This document shows, one piece after another, positions 1 to 6,445 of a stretch of 25,700 nt of DNA (within the stretch, counting starts at the first letter, position 1; the number at the start of each line of letters is the position of its first letter). A program made the translations under genes and the position numbers. The notes below the pieces were generated by a model. The model saw nothing but the letters and a program-made list of their open reading frames with translations. It was not told the DNA's origin and ran no database searches. The DNA is from Acidobacteria bacterium UBA7540. GTDB lineage: Bacteria; Acidobacteriota; Terriglobia; UBA7540. Location of the stretch: contig DLMI01000179.1 in assembly GCA_002478145.1 (NCBI GenBank), forward strand, positions 1 through 25,700, read 5' to 3'.

Positions 1-4
1 TCGG

Positions 5-85
5 CTCGGCTGGAAGGCTGAGCCTTCCAGCCGAGCTGAGGGGAAGAAGGGAGGCTATCTGCGCCGGAAAGCCAGAGGCTTTCCG
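5..85. repeat. Pair of intergenic hairpins near the window start
   Basis: Positions 5-19 (CTCGGCTGGAAGGCT) and 21-35 are perfect reverse complements, and partial pairing continues out to bases 1-4 and 36-39. A second hairpin has arms 65-73 and 77-85 (CGGAAAGCC / GGCTTTCCG) with loop AGA. Neither has a T tract on the plus strand, so they look more like REP-type repeats than terminators of a plus-strand gene. The first could still belong to a gene cut off by the window edge. Nothing else is recognisable between here and the first gene except a possible promoter. Confidence 0.6.
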
Positions 86-171
86 CACAGCAGGCGGCAG
101 AGCCGCTTTTTCTGCGACTTTGACGCGACCCTGTCCGAAGCCTGCCGCCGGGCGTCGCGGGCATCGGTGTG

Positions 172-180
172 TGCTAAAAT
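172..180 (+). promoter_or_regulatory. Possible extended -10 upstream of the ThuA-like gene
   Basis: TGCTAAAAT at 172-180 reads as an extended -10 (TG-n-TAAAAT). No good -35 hexamer lies at the usual distance. It would start transcription near 187, about 90 nt before the ATG at 279. This is weak evidence from motif similarity only. Confidence 0.3.
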
Positions 181-278
181 AACCAGCGAATACCGCAAGA
201 GAAGGAGGGAGCGACCGACCTGAAAGACAAATTCCTCACCCCTCCGTGGCAATCATCATCGGTAACAAAGGAGTAACA

Positions 279-1046
279 ATGCTGAAACATAAGGTGCATT
301 TTTCAATGCTACTTTTGTTTGCTATGGTGGCATCCGTTCCCCAGGTTGGCTATTCCCGGACTGCCAGGAAAGGCAAGTTGCTTTACATGACTCTGACGAA
401 AGGATATCACCACCAAAGCGTGGAGTTATCCAAGCAAATTGTGAAGGAAATTGGAGAGAAGTCCGGGGCCTTTGAGACGACCGTGACGGAAGATGTCGGC
501 GCATTCACGAAAGGGAACCTGAAGACTTATGACGCGGTCATGTTCTATACGACGGGAGAACTGCCCATGACCGACGAAGAGAAGAGCGCCTTCGTGGATT
601 TCATTCGCTCCGGGCATGGTTTCGTAGGCGTTCACAGCGCCACCGACACGCTCTATGAGTGGGGCGTCTACAACAAGATCATCGGCGGCTACTTCAATGA
701 TCACCCATGGCATCAACTGGTGACGGTAGACGTCGTCGACCCGAACAGCAAGCTGGTGAGTTCGCTGGGAAAATCGTTTCAGATTACCGACGAGATTTAC
801 CAGATCGCTGATTTTCAGGCTGACACTTCGCACGTTCTACTGGCGCTCGATCCCACATCGGTGGACCTGACCAAGCCTGGGGTGCATCGGCGCTATTACG
901 GATGGCCGGTAGCCTGGACGCGCATGTTTGGAAAGGGCCGAGTTTATTACAACAGCCTCGGGCACGAAGAGGCGGTTTGGAATGATCCCCGTTACCAGGA
1001 AATGCTCCTCAAGGCCATTAAATGGGTCATGCGGGAAGAGGACTGA
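279..1046 (+). CDS. Secreted ThuA-like domain protein
   Basis: A 255-aa protein with a cleavable signal peptide: Lys/His-rich start, hydrophobic core MLLLFAMVASV, and probable cleavage near residues 24-28. It is followed by one ThuA-like domain (trehalose-utilisation type, class-I glutamine-amidotransferase-like fold). Supporting stretches are KLLYMTLTKGYHHQS at the first strand, YDAVMFYTTGELP, GHGFVGVHSATDT, GGYFNDHPWHQ and GKGRVYYNSLGH. The start is the ATG at 279 because AAAGGAG ends 5 nt upstream; an in-frame GTG at 246 has no such site. ThuA-like proteins are thought to act on sugars, often as periplasmic glycoside-processing or sugar-binding proteins, but no reaction can be assigned here. 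The gene stands alone; the riboswitch region downstream has its own promoter. Family confidence is high, function low. Confidence 0.85.
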   Translation: MLKHKVHFSMLLLFAMVASVPQVGYSRTARKGKLLYMTLTKGYHHQSVELSKQIVKEIGEKSGAFETTVTEDVGAFTKGNLKTYDAVMFYTTGELPMTDEEKSAFVDFIRSGHGFVGVHSATDTLYEWGVYNKIIGGYFNDHPWHQLVTVDVVDPNSKLVSSLGKSFQITDEIYQIADFQADTSHVLLALDPTSVDLTKPGVHRRYYGWPVAWTRMFGKGRVYYNSLGHEEAVWNDPRYQEMLLKAIKWVMREED

Positions 1047-1062
1047 GCTGCGCCTTTGTGGG

Positions 1063-1118
1063 AAGGCCGGGGAATTTGCAAAAAAGTTATGCTATTTCGC
1101 TCCGGCTGGCCTTTTTTC
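1063..1118 (+). terminator. Possible terminator of the ThuA-like gene
   Basis: AAGGCC at 1063-1068 can pair with GGCCTT at 1108-1113, followed directly by TTTTT. The enclosed loop is long (about 39 nt) and only partly paired, so this is a weak intrinsic terminator candidate. Confidence 0.35.
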
Positions 1119-1119
1119 C

Positions 1120-1149
1120 TTGACAGGAGAAATGCCGCGCTGCTATACG
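1120..1149 (+). promoter_or_regulatory. Sigma-70-type promoter of the M-box leader
   Basis: TTGACA at 1120-1125, an 18-nt spacer, then TATACG at 1144-1149 preceded by TG at 1141-1142 (extended -10). Transcription would begin near 1156, about 50 nt before the riboswitch core. The perfect -35 and its position just upstream of the M-box make it the natural promoter of the leader RNA. Confidence 0.7.
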
Positions 1150-1205
1150 AAAAGAAGCGGCCTTTTGCCAGTCGAGTTTTGGTGAGACGCCGTGGGAAAA
1201 GGTTC

Positions 1206-1371
1206 AACCTCGTTAGGCGAGGTTACCACGCAAACATAAGCCACTGCCCGGAAACCCGGAGACGGGCCAACGGGTGCAGCAGGCAAGGCCGGCTTAAGGC
1301 TTTGTCTAATGTGGCTGTTCCGGGTTACGGGACACTACGTTGTGTGGAGCCAAAGCTCTCACCAGGAGGTT
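1206..1371 (+). promoter_or_regulatory. M-box (ykoK) Mg2+ riboswitch aptamer
   Basis: The conserved blocks of the M-box family occur in order: CGTTAGGCGAGG (1211-1222), CCACTGCCCGG (1241-1251), GACGGGCCAACGGGT (1261-1275), CTAATGTGGCTG (1306-1317) and GCCAAAGCTCTCACC (1349-1363). P1 closes with AACCTC (1206-1211) against GAGGTT (1366-1371). I matched these by eye to the Bacillus subtilis mgtE leader. In the known family, Mg2+ compacts the RNA and shuts off expression of Mg2+ transporters. Two hairpins follow immediately, so control by termination is likely. The controlled gene is the porin starting at 1467, and by read-through perhaps the MgtE-like and NRAMP genes. Confidence 0.87.
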
Positions 1372-1375
1372 TGAG

Positions 1376-1404
1376 AAACCGGGTTTGTACAACCTGGTTT
1401 TCCA
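1376..1404 (+). promoter_or_regulatory. Expression-platform hairpin after the M-box
   Basis: AAACCGGGTT (1376-1385) pairs with AACCTGGTTT (1391-1400) with a single G-U wobble. AGGTT in the 3' P1 strand (1367-1371) could pair instead with AACCT (1391-1395). The P1 strand is therefore a plausible switch between the ligand-bound aptamer and an alternative fold. The pairing is visible; the switching role is inferred. Confidence 0.55.
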
Positions 1405-1408
1405 GGAT

Positions 1409-1449
1409 CGCCCCTGCGGAGTTTTTGCTCCCAGGGGCGTTTTGCTTTT
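1409..1449 (+). terminator. Intrinsic terminator between M-box and porin
   Basis: CGCCCCTG (1409-1416) pairs perfectly with CAGGGGCG (1432-1439). The stem continues as GGAG (1418-1421) with CTCC (1428-1431) across a one-base bulge, and TTTTGCTTTT follows at 1440-1449. This is a strong rho-independent terminator placed 17 nt before the porin start codon, as expected for a transcriptional OFF riboswitch. Confidence 0.85.
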
Positions 1450-1466
1450 AGGGCATTTTCTATGGA

Positions 1467-2882
1467 ATGGATAGTCCTGTGGTTGGAATCCATGACTTCA
1501 TAATCGGGAAGCGCGCGGGATGGCGCTGGACGTTGTGCGGATGGCTGGGAGCGGTGTGCCTTCTGCTGGCGATGGCCGTGCCCTCCGCTTGTGGGCAGGA
1601 AAGTCCCCCCCCAGACCCGCCCCAGGACGCGACCAACTCGACGCCGCCAGATAGCCAGCCTTGGAACCTGCACATCCAGTCAACGGTTGGCGCTCAAAGC
1701 CACCCTTCCTTCCCTGCTGAATATACCGGCCTGAACAGCCTTAAGCCCGGCGCCGAGGTCAAAGACACCGTGTCCGTGGATCTGATGGGCGGCGTGCGCT
1801 TGTGGCGCGGGGGAGAGTTTTTCGCGGACGTCCTCGTCTGGCAAGGATACGGCCTGAGCAGCACGCTCGGCGTGGCGGGGTTTCCGAATGGCGAGGCGTA
1901 TCGAGTCGGCAAGACTTATCCGGATGCCTACCTATGCCGCGCTTTTGTCCGCGAGATGATCGGCTTCGGTGGGGAAAAGGAAGCCGCGGATGACGCGCCA
2001 TTCGAATTGGGTGGTCCGAAGGACGTTCGCAGACTGACGTTTACGGTAGGCCACTTCAACGCTACAGATATATTTGACACCAATGCATACGCCAACAACT
2101 CCCGATCCCAGTTCATGAATTGGACCTTGATAACCAATGGTGCGTGGGATTATCCGGCCGACTCGCTGGGGTTTACGAATGGCGCTGCGGTCGAATTGAA
2201 CACCCGCGCATGGGCCGGGCGGCTGGGCATATTCCAGGTGTCGGAAGTCGCAAACGGAATTCGCATGGACTGGAACCTGGCCCATGCCTGGTCTACGGTG
2301 GCGGAGGTCGAAAAGCGATATTCACCTAAAGGACATGCGGGAGCTATACGCCTGCTTGTCTACGACACGCGGGCGCACATGGGAAGCTATCAAGAGACCC
2401 TCAATAATCCGAGCCTCGGCGAGAATATCACGCTCACGAAGGCGTACCGGTACAAGTACGGCTTTGGCATCAATCTGGAGCAGGAAATCCGCAAGAATCT
2501 CGGGGCCTTCGCGCGCCTGGGTTGGAGCGATGGCAAGAACCAGACGTGGGAGTTTACCGACGTGGATCGCACCGCCACGGCGGGGCTTAGCCTGAAAGGG
2601 ACGTGGTGGCGCCGCCCGAAGGACACGGTAGGCCTTGGCGTGGCCGTCAACGGCATCAGCGCCGCCCATCGGCAGTTCCTTGCGGCTGGCGGTCTCGGAA
2701 TTACAGTCGGCGATGGAGCCCTCGACTACCGCTCGGAGCGCATCGGCGAAGCGTATTACAACTGGAAGATCGCGAAACACTTCCAGTTGACTCCGGATTA
2801 TCAATTCGCCCAAAACCCGGCATATAACCACGCCCGCGGGCCTGTCGATCTCTTCGCCCTGCGGCTGCACACCGAGTTTTGA
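1467..2882 (+). CDS. OprB-like outer-membrane porin downstream of the M-box
   Basis: A 471-aa protein with an N-terminal signal: basic segment near residues 15-20, hydrophobic core around LGAVCLLLAMAV, possible cleavage after ACG near residue 43. A Pro-rich linker and a beta-barrel-like body of alternating hydrophobic strands follow. It ends in Phe (LHTEF), the usual terminal residue of outer-membrane barrels. The stretches YYNWKIAKHFQLTPDYQF and NPAYNHARGPV match the C-terminal end of the carbohydrate-selective OprB family. That family forms passive outer-membrane channels; its substrate is often sugar but is not certain from sequence. The location behind an M-box and terminator argues for a role in Mg2+ or other divalent-cation entry. 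The ribosome-binding site is poor and the start is not certain; the first 15 residues may not be translated. Confidence 0.82.
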   Translation: MDSPVVGIHDFIIGKRAGWRWTLCGWLGAVCLLLAMAVPSACGQESPPPDPPQDATNSTPPDSQPWNLHIQSTVGAQSHPSFPAEYTGLNSLKPGAEVKDTVSVDLMGGVRLWRGGEFFADVLVWQGYGLSSTLGVAGFPNGEAYRVGKTYPDAYLCRAFVREMIGFGGEKEAADDAPFELGGPKDVRRLTFTVGHFNATDIFDTNAYANNSRSQFMNWTLITNGAWDYPADSLGFTNGAAVELNTRAWAGRLGIFQVSEVANGIRMDWNLAHAWSTVAEVEKRYSPKGHAGAIRLLVYDTRAHMGSYQETLNNPSLGENITLTKAYRYKYGFGINLEQEIRKNLGAFARLGWSDGKNQTWEFTDVDRTATAGLSLKGTWWRRPKDTVGLGVAVNGISAAHRQFLAAGGLGITVGDGALDYRSERIGEAYYNWKIAKHFQLTPDYQFAQNPAYNHARGPVDLFALRLHTEF

Positions 2883-2887
2883 TGAGA

Positions 2888-3052
2888 CAGGAGTCAGAAG
2901 TCAGGAGTCAGAATGAAGCCACCAACAATCCTTGACAGGTATCGGACGGCAGCGGGTCTGAAGAGGCACGCCAGTCTGGTTACTACCTTGCCTCTGACTT
3001 CTGACTCCTCTTCGTGGTGGGCTTTATTCTGACTCCTGACTTCTGACTCCTG
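2888..3052. repeat. Inverted pair of GACTCCT/GACTTCT heptad repeats
   Basis: The 27-nt arms at 2888-2914 and 3026-3052 are exact reverse complements. Each is built from 7-nt units (GAGTCAG, AAGTCAG and their complements). A further partial copy lies at 2992-3010. The 111-nt spacer has no recognisable gene. This fills the gap between the porin and the MgtE-like gene. It could fold as a long stem in RNA, but no T tract follows. Confidence 0.85.
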
Positions 3053-3072
3053 GATTTTCATGGTCTTTTTTC

Positions 3073-3101
3073 TTGACAAAGGTTGAGCCACTACGTATTA
3101 A
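3073..3101 (+). promoter_or_regulatory. Promoter of the mgtE-like/NRAMP unit
   Basis: TTGACA at 3073-3078, a 17-nt spacer, and TATTAA at 3096-3101 make a near-consensus sigma-70-type promoter. Transcription would begin near 3108, giving a leader of about 39 nt before the ATG at 3147. The two genes downstream can therefore be expressed without read-through from the M-box transcript. Confidence 0.7.
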
Positions 3102-3146
3102 GAGAGACGGCATCAGTCCAAGGCTGCGGAACGCGAGAATCGAATT

Positions 3147-4406
3147 ATGATTTACTTCACTGAACTTGAACATCTCCCCATCTATGGCGTGAAGGGAGAA
3201 TACCTGGGCAGACTGGAGGACCTTTGTGTCGACCCCAGCCAGAATGCCTTGCGGGTTGCATCCTATCTTGTCAAGACGCCCAAGAAGACCATCATTTGCA
3301 TTTCCCACGAACAGATGCAATCCCTCTCCGTGCGCGCCGGCCAGACCCGAGTTCCCCGCGAGGAAGTGCGTTGCTATGCTCCCGACGAGGGGTTGCTGAA
3401 AGTGAAGAAGGACATCCTCGATCAGCAGATCATTGATGTGAACAACCGCAAGGTTGTGCGGGTCAATGACGTTGACTTCGACATCCAACCCACCGACCAA
3501 CACACGGAACTGCGCATTATCGGGGTCAATGTGGGGCTGGCAGCGGCCCTCCGCAGGCTGTTGCAGGGCCTCATGGCCAAGCATACCGTCCGCATGATCA
3601 CGAGCCTCTTTCCGACGAAGATCATTCCGTGGGAATTCGTCAACCTGATCGAGTCGGACCCCCAACGCCGGCTCAAGCTGCGCCTATCTTACGAGCGTGT
3701 GGCAGAGCTTCACCCTGCCGACATCGCTGAGATTCTCGAGGAGCTGAGTCGCGATGAACAGAAAGCCGTCATTGAGGGGCTTGACGAAGAAACGGCTGCC
3801 CACGCGCTCTCCGAGATTCCCACGCGTATGCAGGCGGACTTGCTGGAAAGCATATCGGCCCAAAAGGCGGCGGATATTGTGGAAGAAATGCCCCCTGACG
3901 AGGCCGCCGACGTCTTGCAGGAGTTGTCCCCCGAGACCTCGGCCGAGGTCCTGGCGGATATGGAGAAAGACGAGGCCAACGAGGTCCGCGAGCTGCTGGG
4001 ATTCGAGGAGAACACGGCTGGCGCGCTCATGACCACGGAATACGTGGTGGCGCAAGAATCCGCCACGGTGGAGGGGGCCATAGCGGCCTTGAAGAGTTTT
4101 GAGGGGCCGATTGAGTTGATCCACGCGATCTACCTCGTGGACCACGCCGATGTCCTTACCGCGGCGGTCCCCGTCGGCCGCATTCTCCTGTCCGAAGCCG
4201 GCACGCCGCTCAAGGAGCTTGCGACGGACTCGCTGATTTCCGTCCCCTCTCACGCCGCCGCGATTTCCGTGGTTGATCTGTTTCACAAATACAATTTGAT
4301 CTCCCTGCCCGTGGTGGATGACAGCGGGCATTTGCTTGGCGTGGTCACGGCTGACGACGTCCTGGAACTCGTCATCAACAAGAAGCAATTCCGCAGAAGA
4401 GGATAA
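3147..4406 (+). CDS. Soluble PRC-barrel/MgtE-N/CBS-pair protein
   Basis: A 419-aa protein with no membrane segments. Residues 1-75 and about 85-160 resemble PRC-barrel repeats (GVKGEYLGRLEDLCVDP; QQIIDVNNRKVVRVNDVDF). Residues about 185-285 are an MgtE N domain (LHPADIAEILEEL, MPPDEAADVLQELSPE, LGFEENTAGALMTTEYV). Two CBS domains follow at about 290-350 and 352-412 (SLPVVDDSGHLLGVVTADD). In true MgtE channels the N and CBS domains sense cytosolic Mg2+ and gate a C-terminal five-helix pore, which is absent here. The stop codon lies 6 nt before the GTG of the NRAMP gene, so the two are co-translated. The inferred role is a separate cytosolic Mg2+-sensing subunit or gate for that transporter. 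Domain identity is firm; partnership is inference. Confidence 0.88.
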   Translation: MIYFTELEHLPIYGVKGEYLGRLEDLCVDPSQNALRVASYLVKTPKKTIICISHEQMQSLSVRAGQTRVPREEVRCYAPDEGLLKVKKDILDQQIIDVNNRKVVRVNDVDFDIQPTDQHTELRIIGVNVGLAAALRRLLQGLMAKHTVRMITSLFPTKIIPWEFVNLIESDPQRRLKLRLSYERVAELHPADIAEILEELSRDEQKAVIEGLDEETAAHALSEIPTRMQADLLESISAQKAADIVEEMPPDEAADVLQELSPETSAEVLADMEKDEANEVRELLGFEENTAGALMTTEYVVAQESATVEGAIAALKSFEGPIELIHAIYLVDHADVLTAAVPVGRILLSEAGTPLKELATDSLISVPSHAAAISVVDLFHKYNLISLPVVDDSGHLLGVVTADDVLELVINKKQFRRRG

Positions 4407-4412
4407 TGCCCC

Positions 4413-5678
4413 GTGAATCGCGAACGGCTTCGCTCCTTCCGCACCCGACTGCTGATTTTCCTGGCCGTCCTCGGCCCCGGAATGATCACCGCCAACGTGG
4501 ACAACGACGCGGGCGGGATTTACACCTACTCCGTTGCCGGAGCGAAGTTCGGGTATTCACTGCTCTGGACGTTGGTCCCCATCACCGTGGCGCTGATTGT
4601 GGTTCAAGAGATGGTGGCCCGGATGGGCGCGGTCACCGGCAAAGGTCTGGCGGACCTGATCCGCGAAGAGTACGGTTTCCGCACCACCTTCATCCTCATG
4701 ATGATGCTGCTTGCAGCCGATCTCGGAAACACCATTTCTGAGTTTGCGGGCTTGGCCTCAGGCATGTCGGTTTTCGGCGTAACCCGCTACATTGCGGTCC
4801 CTCTTGGCGCCCTGCTGGTGTGGGCGCTGGTCGTGAAGGGCACTTACCGGTCTGTGGAGAAAGTCTTCCTGGCGGCTTGCGTCTTTTACGTTGCCTACCC
4901 CATCTCCTGCTTCCTTGCCCATCCCAAGTGGTCGAACGCGGTGATCAGCACACTAAAGCCCTCCTTTCAATTCAGTGCCGGGTACTTCTACATGCTCACC
5001 GGGGTAGTCGGCACGACCATCGCGCCCTGGATGCAGTTCTATCTTCAATCGGCGGTGGTCGAGAAGGGCATCAAGGTAAAGGAATACATCTATTCCCGCT
5101 GGGATGTCATCGTGGGTTGCATCATCACGGACGTGGTGGCTTTCTTCATCATTGTAGCCTGCGCAGCGACCATTTACGTTAGCGGCAACCGGCAGATTAA
5201 TGATGCGGGGGACGCCGCCATGGCCCTGGCGCCACTCGCCGGGCATGCTGCCAGCGCCCTCTTTGCTTTCGGACTCTGCAATGCCTCCCTTTTCTCGGCT
5301 TCTATTCTGCCGTTGGCGACCGCTTATTACGTCTGCGAAGGGCTGGGCCTGGAAGCGGGCGTTAACAAGCGCTTTCATGAAGCGCCGACCTTCTACTGGC
5401 TCTACACCTTGCTGATCGGGGTGGGCGCGCTGACGGTCATGGTGCTGAGCGAAGCCAAACAAATCCCCATCATCCTGCTTTCGCAGGTGGCCAACGGCAT
5501 CCTCCTGCCCTTCGTCCTGATTTTCATGCTCCGCCTCGTGAACCGCGATGACCTGATGGGAAAGTACAAGAATTCCCGCCTCTTCAACAACATTGCCTGG
5601 GTGACCTGCGTGGTGATGATCGCCCTGACGCTGTTGCTCGTGGTCACTACGCTTTTCCCCAAGAAGTTGCCTGCCTGA
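4413..5678 (+). CDS. NRAMP-family divalent metal transporter, probable Mg2+ type (NRMT-like)
   Basis: A 421-aa membrane protein with about 11 helices. TM1 reads GPGMITANVDNDAGG, followed by YSVAGAKFGYSLLW, which aligns with the NRAMP TM1 block. The metal-binding DPGN motif becomes D32-A-G-G35: Asp kept, Asn replaced by Gly. In TM6 the usual MPHN becomes A204-P-W-M207, so the metal-ligand methionine is Ala. In Mn/Fe NRAMPs that methionine disfavours Mg2+ and Ca2+. M-box-controlled NRAMP-related Mg2+ transporters are known, so Mg2+ is the best-supported substrate, though untested. The start is GTG at 4413, with AGAAGAGGA upstream and 6 nt after the MgtE-like stop. It is annotated as an inner-membrane uptake carrier working with the cytosolic MgtE-like protein. 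Confidence 0.85.
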   Translation: MNRERLRSFRTRLLIFLAVLGPGMITANVDNDAGGIYTYSVAGAKFGYSLLWTLVPITVALIVVQEMVARMGAVTGKGLADLIREEYGFRTTFILMMMLLAADLGNTISEFAGLASGMSVFGVTRYIAVPLGALLVWALVVKGTYRSVEKVFLAACVFYVAYPISCFLAHPKWSNAVISTLKPSFQFSAGYFYMLTGVVGTTIAPWMQFYLQSAVVEKGIKVKEYIYSRWDVIVGCIITDVVAFFIIVACAATIYVSGNRQINDAGDAAMALAPLAGHAASALFAFGLCNASLFSASILPLATAYYVCEGLGLEAGVNKRFHEAPTFYWLYTLLIGVGALTVMVLSEAKQIPIILLSQVANGILLPFVLIFMLRLVNRDDLMGKYKNSRLFNNIAWVTCVVMIALTLLLVVTTLFPKKLPA

Positions 5679-5774
5679 TCGCCGCGCCCTTGGTCTGTGC
5701 TTGAACTCGGATAGCGCAGTGCTGGTTAACCTCGGGGACCTGAGCGAAAAAACTCAAGACTTGCTGCTAACATG

Positions 5775-5892
5775 TTTGTTTTCTACAAGATTCCCGCTTT
5801 CAACGCGTAACTACCTTTGTTTTCTACAACATTCGCGCTTCTCCCCCGCCGGTTGAAAGCCGACCCTTTGTTTTCATAAACATTCCAGCGTT
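5775..5892. repeat. Three-copy direct repeat TTTGTTTTCTACAA-type
   Basis: Copies start at 5775, 5816 and 5867. The first two share TTTGTTTTCTACAA, then (G/C)ATTC and GCTT. The third is TTTGTTTTC followed by ATAAACATTCCAGCG. Each contains a small dyad: TTGT-N5-ACAA in the first two, TGTTT-N4-AAACA in the third. Spacings are 41 and 51 nt. They could be operator sites or remnants of a larger repeat. No gene starts close enough to identify a target. Confidence 0.6.
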
Positions 5893-5987
5893 GTTCGTTC
5901 ACTTTTGAAAATCCTTTTTCTCCTTCTCCTCAATTTGTGAACTTGTTGTCCACCTGAAACGGGCGAGTTTTCCGGGCATTTGGCCCC

Positions 5988-6223
5988 CCTAGCCCGCATT
6001 TCTCACAGGGGGTCTGAAAGGGCGGGGCTTCAGCCCCGCCGTTCCGAGGCCTTCCTGATTATTCCTGTGTCCCGCGCCCCACGGTCGCCGCGGCGACCAG
6101 CCGCAAGCTGCGCGGGGCGCGGGACCAACAGAGGGCGGGAGCCGCGATTTCGGCGGGGCTGAAGCCCCGCCCTTCCGGCAGCCCCCTGAAAGCGTCCAAA
6201 CGTGGTGAGAAATCCGGGCTAGG
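5988..6223. mobile_element. MITE-like nested palindromic element
   Basis: The ends form a 19-bp inverted repeat with one mismatch: CCTAGCCCGCATTTCTCAC (5988-6006) against GTGAGAAATCCGGGCTAGG (6205-6223). AGGGGG (6007-6012) also pairs with CCCCCT (6182-6187). Inside are two inverted 20-bp hairpins, GGCGGGGCTTCAGCCCCGCC (6021-6040) and its reverse complement (6152-6171). Deeper still is a 12-bp stem (6069-6080 with 6114-6125) around the 16-bp palindrome GGTCGCCGCGGCGACC (6083-6098). There is no coding content. It looks like a non-autonomous transposable element or a REPIN; the family is unknown. Confidence 0.7.
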
Positions 6224-6445
6224 ACACTTTCGAGAGTGGGTTGGGGGGGGGCGGGATTGCAGCCAAGTGTTCCCAGCCGGCCATGACCGTCTCCCTTGCT
6301 TCAACATACTACGCTAGCCTATCTTCTTGCGTTTGTCAAGAGACAGGGTGTCCGCTTCGGTCTAGGGGAGGAGGTGGGATTGCTCATCAAACTCGGCGTG
6401 GCTGATCAGAGGTTGCCCAACGGCTTGGTGTTACAATGCCTGTGC

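Larger units (their letters stand above)
5679..6445. other. 767-nt gene-free region with repeats
   Basis: No convincing coding sequence lies between the NRAMP and M50 protease genes. The stretch contains a three-copy repeat (5775-5892) and a nested palindromic element (5988-6223), annotated separately. Beyond these I see only a possible -10-like TACAAT at 6432-6437 just before the protease. Open frames across the palindromic element are spurious. Confidence 0.7.

Noticed and set aside
1056..1451. 131-aa open frame on the plus strand
   Set aside because: It runs through the M-box and terminator, has no protein-like composition or RBS, and the RNA structure explains the sequence better.
2888..3052. 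Possible CRISPR array or tandem repeat locus
   Set aside because: The units are 7 nt, degenerate, and in inverted arms with no unique spacers of constant length and no cas genes.
5980..6307. Short open frames on both strands
   Set aside because: They lie in the nested palindromic element and reflect GC-rich repeats.
6296..6445. N-terminal extension of the M50 protease
   Set aside because: The extra 50 codons have no family similarity, and the conserved N terminus begins at ATG 6446.
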